Origin: Gemmatimonadaceae bacterium
GTDB lineage: Bacteria; Gemmatimonadota; Gemmatimonadetes; Gemmatimonadales; Gemmatimonadaceae
Reading direction: 5' to 3'
Assembly: GCA_019689955.1 (NCBI GenBank)
Contig: JADGGM010000246.1
Coordinates: 1 to 5,617 of the forward strand
DNA length: 5,617 nucleotides
Below, piece by piece: positions 1 to 5,317 of the stretch. The position numbers and the translations under genes are program-made. The notes under the pieces were generated by a model, which was given only the letters and a program-made list of their open reading frames with translations, did no database searches and was not told the origin of the DNA. Position 1 is the stretch's first letter, and every line of letters begins with the position of its first letter.

Positions 1-718
1 ACCCCGGGTGGATCAACGACCCCTGCCCCTCCACGAGCACGATCTCCGCCCCCTTCGCGGCCTCGAGCACGAGCCGCTCCGCGGCGCCGGCGATGAAGTC
101 GGCGATCACGGCGTCGACGGCGATCCCCCACCCCTCGATCAGGATCCCGGTCTGCCCCGTGCCGGCGAAGCGAACCTTGCGCCCGCACCGGCGCAGACCG
201 TCCCGCACCTGGAGCGCGGCGGTCATCTTCCCGATGTTGCAGTCGCTCCCCACGGTGAGCACCACGGTCGCGTCCACGGTGCGCACGCGCCCGGTGGCCA
301 CGGGGAGGTCGTGCGGGGCCTTGCGCAGATCGTGGATCGTCACGCGGCGCTCTGCCGCGTGCGCGGCGAGCTCGGGGTCGTCGCTGATGAAGGTGTGCAG
401 CCCGCTCCACACGTCGAGCCCCGCGTCGATGGCGGCGAGCACGGTCGCGCGCCACTCGGCCGGGAGCCGCCCGCCCTGCGGGGCCACGCCGATGAGGAGC
501 GCCGTGGGGCCAAGCGCGAGCCCCTCCGCCAGCGTGCCGACGATCGGGATCGATCCGCCGAAGTCGAGGATCTGCTGCACCGTCTTTCCGGCGCGCCGCG
601 AGTCGAGCACGCCAACGACCCGCTCCGGCGTGTACCGGATGCACGAGTTCGCGGTCTTCGAGGTGAGGGGACCGAACATCCCCTCGGCGAGGATCAGGAA
701 GCGTACGTCGGGCTTCAT
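1..718 (-). CDS. DUF1611 family P-loop protein (DgcN-like), 3' end cut by window edge
   Basis: The first 239 residues are visible; the family is usually about 330-350 residues, so roughly the last 100 lie outside. Seen: an N-terminal domain (about 1-145) opening MKPDVRFLILAEGMFG, then a P-loop GSDCNIGKMT at 157-166 with the Lys-Met-Thr typical of DUF1611, a FAGTGQTGILI segment at 184-194, GIAVDAVIADFIAG at 198-211 and VEGQGSLIHPG at 229-239. All are family hallmarks. Known: members include DgcN, which N-acetylates D-glutamate in a D-glutamate breakdown route with the enolase-superfamily racemase DgcA; many genomes pair DUF1611 with a dipeptide epimerase. The exact substrate here is inferred, not shown. 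ATG at 718 is the only usable start: the upstream gene's TGA lies in the same frame 15 nt before it and no start codon falls between. No clear Shine-Dalgarno precedes it, so translation is probably coupled to the transporter gene. Last visible gene of the leftward operon. Confidence 0.88.
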   Translation of the reverse strand, partial: MKPDVRFLILAEGMFGPLTSKTANSCIRYTPERVVGVLDSRRAGKTVQQILDFGGSIPIVGTLAEGLALGPTALLIGVAPQGGRLPAEWRATVLAAIDAGLDVWSGLHTFISDDPELAAHAAERRVTIHDLRKAPHDLPVATGRVRTVDATVVLTVGSDCNIGKMTAALQVRDGLRRCGRKVRFAGTGQTGILIEGWGIAVDAVIADFIAGAAERLVLEAAKGAEIVLVEGQGSLIHPG

Positions 719-733
719 GTGGAGCGCGAAGGT

Positions 734-1915
734 TCAGGCCACGTGGCGAGCGCCGTCGGATTCGGCGGCGTCGAGGATGTCCGGCGGCGCCTCGGGGACG
801 ATCACGTCCGCCTCGGGCACCGGTGCTTTGACCACGAACGCGCTATCACGGACGAGCCGCCGGAACCCTTGCCCCTCGTAGATGCGGTTGATGAGGATGC
901 GCCGCATGATGACGTCGAGCACCACGAGCGTCGGCACCGCGACGAGGAGCCCCACGGGCCCGAGGAGCTTCCCCATGATGAGCACGCCCATGATCGTCAT
1001 GACGGGGGGCAGGTTCACCTGCCGCTGCATGATGAGCGGGGCGACGAGGTTCCCCTCGACCAGGTGGACGATGACGCCGAGGAGCACGATCGCGAGCGCG
1101 CGCCCCGGCCCCCCTTCGCCGAGCACGAACGCCGCGGGGAGGAGGGTGGACACGAGGCTCCCGAAGAACGGGACGATCGCCACGACCCCGGTGAAGATGC
1201 CGAAGGTGAGCCAGTACGGGACGCCGAGCGCCCAGAGCCCGATCGCCGTGAGCCCGCCGAGGAGCGTCATCGACGCGATCTGGCCGACGATCCACGCGCG
1301 AAGCGTGCGCGAGAGGTCCTGCAGCACGTTGCGCACGAGGTCGCGGTGCACCGGGGGGAAGATCGCGATCAGCAGCTCGCGGTAGAGCCCCGGGTGGACG
1401 GCGAGATAGATCCCCATGATCGCGACGGACACGACCTCGATCGTGAACCCGACGGCGCCGAACAGCTTGGGGACGACGTCGGCGAAGTAGACGGAGATCT
1501 GGTTGTAGACCGCGAGGAGGACGCGGTGCTGCCCGGGGTTCCACACGGAGCGGAGCGCGGGGTTGCGCGCGATCGCCTGGTCGATGGCGTTCTCCCAGGC
1601 GAGGATGGAGCTGGGGAGCACCTTGAGCAGCGCCTGCGTCTGCTCGACGACGGGGGGGATGAGGAGCCACCCGAACGCCACGAGCGCGCCGAGCGAGGCG
1701 AGGACGGAGAGCACGACGGCGATGCGCCGCGGGAGGTGCGTGCGCCGGCTCACCACGTCGGCGATGGCGCCGAGGTAGAGCGAGAAGAGGACGGCGAGAA
1801 AGAGCAGCAGGAAGAGCTGCGCGGTCGCACCGAGGAGGAGGAGCAGGAGGACGGTGATGACCGTCCCCGCGAGCACGGGGGCGAAACGAAAGCGCCCCGT
1901 GGAGAGGGCGCTCAC
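734..1915 (-). CDS. AI-2E family transporter (PF01594-type multi-pass membrane protein)
   Basis: A 393-residue inner-membrane protein of the AI-2E/PerM/YdiK superfamily. Known members export small molecules (AI-2 in TqsA) or act as Na+/H+ antiporters; most are uncharacterised, so the substrate here is unknown. Seen: paired N-terminal hydrophobic helices at about 13-30 and 33-52, another at 64-87, a soluble stretch at about 90-150, a helix at 152-173, then helices at about 211-231, 237-260, 272-290 and 303-335. Family landmarks are VPFFGSL at 248-254, EGNLVAPLI at 287-295 and GPVGLLVAVPTL at 319-330. The C-terminal tail of about 40 residues is hydrophilic and rich in Pro, Glu and Asp. The start is GTG, 2 nt after the pspA stop, served by a GGAGGAG inside the end of pspA. 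Length is normal for the family. Co-transcription with pspA suggests a membrane or envelope role, which is inference. Confidence 0.93.
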   Translation of the reverse strand: MSALSTGRFRFAPVLAGTVITVLLLLLLGATAQLFLLLFLAVLFSLYLGAIADVVSRRTHLPRRIAVVLSVLASLGALVAFGWLLIPPVVEQTQALLKVLPSSILAWENAIDQAIARNPALRSVWNPGQHRVLLAVYNQISVYFADVVPKLFGAVGFTIEVVSVAIMGIYLAVHPGLYRELLIAIFPPVHRDLVRNVLQDLSRTLRAWIVGQIASMTLLGGLTAIGLWALGVPYWLTFGIFTGVVAIVPFFGSLVSTLLPAAFVLGEGGPGRALAIVLLGVIVHLVEGNLVAPLIMQRQVNLPPVMTIMGVLIMGKLLGPVGLLVAVPTLVVLDVIMRRILINRIYEGQGFRRLVRDSAFVVKAPVPEADVIVPEAPPDILDAAESDGARHVA

Positions 1916-1917
1916 GC

Positions 1918-2724
1918 TTACGGCTGCTCCTCCGGCGCGTCTTCGACGTCTGCGTGCACCGTCTCCTCGTTGGCTGCGCCCCCCGCGCCCGCGCCGCCGC
2001 CCGCACCGAGCTGCTTGTTGTTCTGCTGCGGCGCGCCGGCGGGGAGGATCCCCATCTTCTGCTTGAGCGCGAGGAGCTGCATGTCGGCGGTCATCGAGGA
2101 CGCGCCCTGCTCGAGCGCCTTGAAATCCTTCGTGAGCCGGTCGCCGGAGAACTCCGCGTCGATCTCCGCGTTGGCGAGCATGCGGCGCTCGTTGTCCTCG
2201 ATCTTCGACTCCATGCGCGCGAACGCCTCGAACGCGGACTTCTCGGACATCGCCGACATGGTGTCGGCGATCCGCTTCTGTGCCTCGGCCCGCTTCTGCC
2301 GGGCGATGAGGAGGTTCTTCTTGCGCTTCGCCTCCTCGATCTTGTCGTTCAGGTCGCGAAGCGAGCTCTTGAGCTTCTCCGTCTCGGCCTGGTGCGACTG
2401 CCAGGTGGCCTCGAGCTGCTGCGCGTGCGCGGTGTGCTCGTTGTGGCGGATGAGCGCCTGCTTGGCGAGGTCGTCACGCCCCTCCTGCACGGCGAGCATC
2501 GCGCGCCGCTCCCAGTCCTGCGCCTGCTTGTACTCGGCGTCCACCTGGTCGCGGAGCCGGCGCTCGTCGGCGATCGCGGCCGCCACCTGCTGCTTCGCCT
2601 TGGCGAGCTGCGAGCGCATGTCGACGATGATCTGATTCAGCATCTTCTCGGGGTTCTCGGCCGAGGAGATGAGATCGTTGATGTTCGACTTGATGAGCGT
2701 CGAGAGTCGGTCGAAAATGCCCAT
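1918..2724 (-). CDS. pspA: PspA/IM30 (Vipp1) family membrane-stress protein
   Basis: A 268-residue phage-shock-protein A homologue. The family is ESCRT-III-like: helical subunits polymerise on the cytoplasmic membrane face and stabilise or remodel damaged membrane. Seen: amphipathic helix 0 (MGIFDRLSTLIKSNINDLIS, 1-20), the AENPEKMLNQIIVDM signature at 22-36, a long coiled-coil hairpin from about 25 to 155 rich in Ala, Lys, Gln and Glu, then FEAFARMESKIEDNERRMLAN (164-185), the conserved helix 4 region, and a last helix around 205-225. After residue 230 come a Gly/Ala-rich linker (about 239-251) and an acidic tail (252-268), an extension beyond the roughly 222-residue E. coli PspA. The ATG lies 3 nt after the stop of the YbjN-like gene, with a GAGG 11 nt upstream. 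No PspF, PspB or PspC gene is visible, so control differs from the enterobacterial psp system. Confidence 0.95.
   Translation of the reverse strand: MGIFDRLSTLIKSNINDLISSAENPEKMLNQIIVDMRSQLAKAKQQVAAAIADERRLRDQVDAEYKQAQDWERRAMLAVQEGRDDLAKQALIRHNEHTAHAQQLEATWQSHQAETEKLKSSLRDLNDKIEEAKRKKNLLIARQKRAEAQKRIADTMSAMSEKSAFEAFARMESKIEDNERRMLANAEIDAEFSGDRLTKDFKALEQGASSMTADMQLLALKQKMGILPAGAPQQNNKQLGAGGGAGAGGAANEETVHADVEDAPEEQP
1927..1933 (-). promoter_or_regulatory. Ribosome binding site for the AI-2E transporter
   Basis: On the minus strand this reads GGAGGAG, ends 11 nt before the GTG at 1915 and lies within the last codons of pspA. It supports GTG as the start and indicates translational coupling across the TAA/GTG junction. 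Confidence 0.6.
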
Positions 2725-2727
2725 GGC

Positions 2728-3132
2728 TCAATGTGCCTCGCGGAACGGGGCCAGCTCGCGGAGGTGCGACGCGAGCGCGAGCGTCATCGATTCGAATGCG
2801 GCGAGAAACTCCTCGTAGTCGAGGTGCGCGAGCTCCATCGCCTCGGTGAGGACCACGGAGCTCCCCTCGATCCCGTAGGAGCCGTGCACGAGCTCGCTCG
2901 CGTTGAGCTGCAGGAGGCGACGGGTGAGGGTGGCCGCGGCCGTATCGTCCTTGGGAAGATCCATCACCTTGAGTCGCAACAGCACGACGGGGGGGGAGTA
3001 ATGCACGACGACGTCCGCGTCGAGCTCCCCCCCGGGCCGGACGAGCCACATCCCCGGCTCGATCTCGCTGTAGGTGGTGCCGTCGACCGCGATCCGGTCG
3101 AGAAAGCCCTCGATGTCGTCTTTCGTCACCAT
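2728..3132 (-). CDS. YbjN / type III secretion chaperone-like fold protein, partner of PspA
   Basis: A 134-residue soluble, acidic protein without signal peptide or membrane helix. Seen: an N-terminal helix (MVTKDDIEGFLDRI), a beta-rich middle (WLVRPGGELDADVVVHY then VVLLRLKVMDLP, about 29-60), a helix LTRRLLQLNAS (69-79), a strand GSYGIEGSSVVLTEAMEL (84-101) and a closing helix DYEEFLAAFESMTLALASHLREL (105-127). This order and the LLxLN...G.y.i....v.L pattern fit the YbjN/CesT (Tir chaperone) fold. Known: proteins of this fold bind partner proteins or act as chaperones; related small proteins occur beside PspA homologues. Inference: it modulates or chaperones the PspA encoded 3 nt downstream. 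ATG at 3132 was chosen because an AGGTG lies 4 nt upstream and the homology-like sequence starts there; the frame stays open upstream to 3768 but has no family character. First gene of the operon. A C8 run at about 2989-2996 lies in the coding sequence. Confidence 0.8.
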   Translation of the reverse strand: MVTKDDIEGFLDRIAVDGTTYSEIEPGMWLVRPGGELDADVVVHYSPPVVLLRLKVMDLPKDDTAAATLTRRLLQLNASELVHGSYGIEGSSVVLTEAMELAHLDYEEFLAAFESMTLALASHLRELAPFREAH

Positions 3133-3215
3133 GGAGCACCTGACCGTGGAGCGTGATGGCATGCCGGCGGAGGGCTGTGCGCGTCTATGCATACCGACCG
3201 CGATACCGCGACGAG

Positions 3216-3227
3216 CCCGGATCCGGG
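3216..3227. repeat. 12-nt perfect palindrome in the leftward leader
   Basis: CCCGGATCCGGG is self-complementary over 12 nt. It lies between the candidate leftward promoter and the YbjN-like start, so it could be an operator or a small leader hairpin. Short GC palindromes are common in GC-rich DNA, so function is uncertain. Confidence 0.4.
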
Positions 3228-3312
3228 ATCGAGCGTTCCGTCGCCCTCGGGAGTACCGTACGAGCGAGCACGGCGCGGTGTTTCGAGGCGACACGCGAGG
3301 GACGATGCCCGC

Positions 3313-3342
3313 AAGATAGCGAGCCCTCGCCAAGGCGGGAAA
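3313..3342 (-). promoter_or_regulatory. Candidate housekeeping promoter for the YbjN-pspA-AI-2E-DUF1611 operon
   Basis: On the minus strand a -10-like TATCTT (3318-3313) sits in otherwise GC-rich DNA, followed by GCGGGCAT where transcription could start. An upstream TTTCCC (3342-3337) at 18 nt spacing is a weak -35. It is the best AT-rich hexamer in the divergent region facing left. Assignment rests on motif likeness only. Confidence 0.35.
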
Positions 3343-3367
3343 GGGGACGCTCGGGCCGGGGCCGGCG

Positions 3368-3394
3368 TGTCGATTTCGCCCCCCCCCGGTCGAC
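3368..3394 (+). promoter_or_regulatory. Candidate ECF42-dependent promoter of the DGPF-sigma operon
   Basis: TGTCGA at 3368-3373, a 17-nt spacer, then CGAC at 3391-3394. This matches the ECF42 target consensus as I recall it from work in Streptomyces venezuelae (TGTCGA in the -35 region, CGA followed by T or C in the -10 region). Transcription would start near 3400, leaving a leader of about 70 nt before the DGPF gene at 3473. The location directly upstream of a DGPF gene followed by an ECF42 sigma gene is where an autoregulatory site is expected. The spacer contains nine consecutive Cs (3379-3387). Confidence 0.65.
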
Positions 3395-3432
3395 GTATGG
3401 GTGAGCGCAACGGTGCGGCCGAAGCGATCCCG

Positions 3433-3446
3433 CTGGGCCGGCCCAG
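3433..3446. repeat. 14-nt perfect palindrome in the DGPF leader
   Basis: CTGGGCCGGCCCAG is self-complementary over all 14 nt, between the predicted ECF42 promoter and the DGPF ribosome site. In RNA it could only fold with about 5 pairs around a tight loop; in DNA it could be a dimeric repressor site downstream of the promoter. No function shown. Confidence 0.45.
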
Positions 3447-3458
3447 AACCCGAAGCGG

Positions 3459-3464
3459 AAGGAG
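3459..3464 (+). promoter_or_regulatory. Ribosome binding site of the DGPF gene
   Basis: AAGGAG ending 8 nt before ATG 3473. It decides the start: the frame is open back to a GTG at 3401, but that lies at the predicted transcription start and lacks such a site. Confidence 0.8.
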
Positions 3465-3472
3465 ACGCGACC

Positions 3473-3898
3473 ATGCGGTTCATGATCCTGGTCAAGGCGG
3501 ACAAGAACACCGAAGCCGGCGTGCTGCCGAGCGAGCGGCTCTTCGTGGAGATGGGGAAGTACAACGAGGAGCTGGTGAAGGCCGGGGTCCTCCTGGCCGC
3601 CGAGGGGCTCCAGCCGAGCTCGAAGGGGGCGCGGGTGCGGTTCTCGGGGAGGAAACGGCAGGTGATCGACGGCCCCTTCGCGGAGACGAAGGAGCTGATC
3701 GCCGGGTTCTGGCTCATCCAGGTGAAGTCGAAGGAGGAGGCGATCGAGTGGGTGAAGCGCATCCCCAACCCCGACGACGCCGACTTCGAGATCGAGGTGC
3801 GGCAGGTGTTCGAGCCGGACGACTTCGGCGACGCGGTCTCCCCGGCGGTCCGGGAGCAGGAGGCGCGCCTGCGGGCCCGGCTCGCCGGGACGCGATAG
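3473..3898 (+). CDS. DGPF/YCII-domain protein (ECF42-associated)
   Basis: A 141-residue soluble protein of the YCII-related/DGPF family (PF03795). Seen: start MRFMILVKAD (first beta strand), MGKYNEELVKAGVLLAAEGLQPS at 27-49, and the defining VIDGPFAETKELIAGFWLIQV at 64-84 with the DGPF motif at 66-69. Next come a helix KSKEEAIEWVKRIP (85-98) and a final strand FEIEVRQVFEPDDF (105-118). The dimeric ferredoxin-like alpha-beta fold is known from YciI; its biochemical role is not established, and members near ECF42 sigma factors have no proven function. The last 20 or so residues are charged and Arg-rich. Preceded by the candidate ECF42 promoter and a good Shine-Dalgarno. Followed after 78 nt by the sigma gene on the same strand, the conserved ECF42 arrangement, so it is probably both co-transcribed with and activated by that sigma factor. 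Confidence 0.95.
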   Translation: MRFMILVKADKNTEAGVLPSERLFVEMGKYNEELVKAGVLLAAEGLQPSSKGARVRFSGRKRQVIDGPFAETKELIAGFWLIQVKSKEEAIEWVKRIPNPDDADFEIEVRQVFEPDDFGDAVSPAVREQEARLRARLAGTR

Positions 3899-3928
3899 CG
3901 GTGTGGGGCGAGGGTGGCAAGGGGAGCG

Positions 3929-3951
3929 AAGCGCGCGGTGCGGCGCGCCTT
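3929..3951 (+). repeat. GC hairpin between the DGPF and sigma genes
   Basis: GCGCGC at 3931-3936 pairs with GCGCGC at 3943-3948 around a 6-nt loop; AA 3929-3930 can extend to TT 3950-3951 past a bulged C. No U tract follows, so it is not an intrinsic terminator. It could stabilise the upstream mRNA or reduce sigma expression relative to the DGPF protein. Low certainty, because such stems are frequent in GC-rich DNA. Confidence 0.35.
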
Positions 3952-3961
3952 GCGTGGGCCC

Positions 3962-3970
3962 GGGAGGGGG
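3962..3970 (+). promoter_or_regulatory. Ribosome binding site of the sigma factor, favouring a TTG start
   Basis: GGGAGGGGG ends 6 nt before TTG 3977, ideal spacing, but 15 nt before the next in-frame candidate GTG 3986. An in-frame TAA at 3974-3976 directly abuts the TTG, so no earlier start exists in this frame. Confidence 0.65.
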
Positions 3971-3976
3971 CGCTAA

Positions 3977-5272
3977 TTGCCTCCCGTGTCCGTTTCCGAT
4001 GCTCATCGCGCGATCGACGCGGTCTGGCGAATCGAGGCCCCGCGGCTCATCGCCGGCCTCACGCGGCTCGTGCGCGACGTGGGGCTGGCCGAGGACCTGG
4101 CGCAGGACGCGCTCGTGGCGGCGCTCGAGCGCTGGCCTGAGTCCGGCGTGCCGGACAACCCCGGCGCCTGGCTCATGGCGACGGCGAAGCACCGGGCGAT
4201 CGACGCGCTGCGCCGCCGCACGCGGGTAGATCGCAAGCATGAGGAGCTCGGCGCGGAGCTGGACGAGGCGCAGGAGAGCCCGTCGCAGGCGATCGACGAG
4301 GCGCTCGACGATCCGGTCGGGGACGATCTCCTGCGCCTCGTCTTCATCGCCTGCCACCCGGTGCTCGCGATGGAGGCGCGCGTCGCGCTCACGCTCCGCC
4401 TCCTCGGCGGGCTCACCACGGAGGAGATCGCGCGCGCGTTCCTCGTTCCGGTGCCGACGGTGGCGCAGCGGATCGTGCGCGCGAAGCGGACGCTCTCGGA
4501 GGCGCGCGTACCGTTCGAGGTGCCGCGCGGGGCGGAGCTCGCGGCGCGGCTGTCGGCGGTGCTCCAGGTGATCTACCTGATCTTCAACGAGGGGTACTCC
4601 GCGACCGCGGGGGAGGACTGGGCCCGCCCGACGCTGTGCGAGGAGGCGCTGCGCCTGGGGCGCATCGTGGCCGAGCTGATGCCGTCGGAGCCGGAAGTGC
4701 ACGGGCTGGTGGCGCTCATGGAGATCCAGGCGTCGCGCCTGCGGGCGCGCGTGGGCCCGGGCGGGGAGCCGGTGCTGCTGCTCGATCAGGACCGCGGGCG
4801 GTGGGACCAGGTGCTCATCCGCCGCGGGCTCGCGGCGCTGGAGCGGGCGGAGGCGCTGGGCGGGGCGCTGGGGCCGTATGCGCTCCAGGCGGCGATCGCC
4901 GCGTGCCACGCGCGCGCTCGCACGGCCGAGGAGACGGACTGGGCGCGCATCGCGGCGCTGTACGATGCGCTGGCCCAGCTCGCGCCGTCGCCGGTAGTGG
5001 AGCTGAACCGCGCGGTCGCGATCGCGATGGCGTTCGGCCCGGCGGCGGGGCTGGAGCTGGTGGACAAGCTCACGTCGGAGCCGTCACTCGCCAAGTATCA
5101 TCTCTTGCCGAGCGTGCGCGGCGACCTGCTCATGAAGCTCGGACGGTACGCCGAGGCGCGCGTGGAGCTGGAGCGCGCGGCGTCGCTCACGCGGAACGCG
5201 CGGGAACGGGCGCTGCTGCTGGAGCGGGCGGCGAGGTGCGCGCGGAACGGGGCGTCGGGGGCCGGGGCGTAG
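3977..5272 (+). CDS. ECF42-type RNA polymerase sigma factor with C-terminal TPR-like extension
   Basis: A 431-residue sigma factor, about twice the length of a plain ECF. Seen: region 2 at about 10-80, including DVGLAEDLAQDALVAALERWP (34-54) and NPGAWLMATAKHRAIDALRRR (61-81), then an acidic linker (88-115). Region 4 (116-172) has helix-turn-helix TTEEIARAFLVPVPTVAQRI at 147-166. The extension carries the ECF42/DUF6596 marks: LSAVLQVIYLIFNEGYSA (192-209), LLLDQDRGRWDQVLIRRG (267-284), GPYALQAAIAACHA (299-312), TDWARIAALYDAL (320-332), PSPVVELNRAVAIAM (337-351), and TPR-like helices (about 375-418) with LGRYAEARVELERAA. Known: ECF42 proteins lack a classical anti-sigma factor; the extension controls or is needed for activity, and they are linked to DGPF genes, as here. 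Start TTG by ribosome-site spacing; GTG 3986 would remove only 3 residues. The signal sensed and any targets beyond its own operon are unknown. Confidence 0.96.
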   Translation: MPPVSVSDAHRAIDAVWRIEAPRLIAGLTRLVRDVGLAEDLAQDALVAALERWPESGVPDNPGAWLMATAKHRAIDALRRRTRVDRKHEELGAELDEAQESPSQAIDEALDDPVGDDLLRLVFIACHPVLAMEARVALTLRLLGGLTTEEIARAFLVPVPTVAQRIVRAKRTLSEARVPFEVPRGAELAARLSAVLQVIYLIFNEGYSATAGEDWARPTLCEEALRLGRIVAELMPSEPEVHGLVALMEIQASRLRARVGPGGEPVLLLDQDRGRWDQVLIRRGLAALERAEALGGALGPYALQAAIAACHARARTAEETDWARIAALYDALAQLAPSPVVELNRAVAIAMAFGPAAGLELVDKLTSEPSLAKYHLLPSVRGDLLMKLGRYAEARVELERAASLTRNARERALLLERAARCARNGASGAGA

Positions 5273-5283
5273 CGTAGGCAGGC

Positions 5284-5313
5284 AAAAATGGCACCTCGAG
5301 CCGAGGTGCCATT
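5284..5313 (-). terminator. Strong intrinsic terminator in the convergent gap, best oriented for the minus strand
   Basis: Arms 5287-5298 and 5302-5313 pair perfectly over 12 bp around a 3-nt loop (AGC). Read on the minus strand the stem runs into a T tract (5288-5284, TTTTT, two of these Ts pairing at the stem base), 4 nt after the stop of the small antitoxin-like gene. Read on the plus strand it follows the sigma stop by 14 nt but is succeeded only by ATTCATGT, so it is weaker that way, though it may still act in both directions. Confidence 0.85.
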
Positions 5314-5317
5314 CATG

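Larger units (their letters stand above)
3133..3472. promoter_or_regulatory. Divergent intergenic region between the PspA operon and the ECF42-DGPF module
   Basis: 340 nt without a supported gene, although several frames stay open because of the high GC content. It contains a candidate leftward promoter (3313-3342), an ECF42-type rightward promoter (3368-3394) with a C9 spacer run, and perfect palindromes at 3186-3193 (TATGCATA), 3216-3227 and 3433-3446. A direct repeat ATACCG occurs at 3191 and 3203. The leftward leader up to the YbjN-like start would be about 170 nt if the 3313 promoter is used, long enough for control elements; I recognise no riboswitch in it. Confidence 0.75.

Noticed and set aside
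8..2635. 875-codon open frame on the plus strand, opposite the PspA operon
   Set aside because: Its product is a low-complexity string of Asp, Glu, His, Arg and Pro without domains, and it lies antisense to three well-recognised genes and the DUF1611 gene. It is the usual stop-free shadow in GC-rich DNA.
3401..3472. Earlier GTG start (3401) for the DGPF protein
   Set aside because: The canonical family start MRFMILV with a good Shine-Dalgarno is at 3473, and 3401 coincides with the predicted transcription start.
3133..3768. Longer N-terminus for the YbjN-like protein starting at 3768
   Set aside because: The extra 212 residues run antisense through the DGPF gene and both promoter candidates and look non-coding; ATG 3132 fits the fold and has a ribosome site.
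3185..4909. 574-codon open frame on the minus strand opposite the DGPF and sigma genes
   Set aside because: Arg/Pro/His-rich composition with no family likeness, antisense to two clear genes; a shadow frame.
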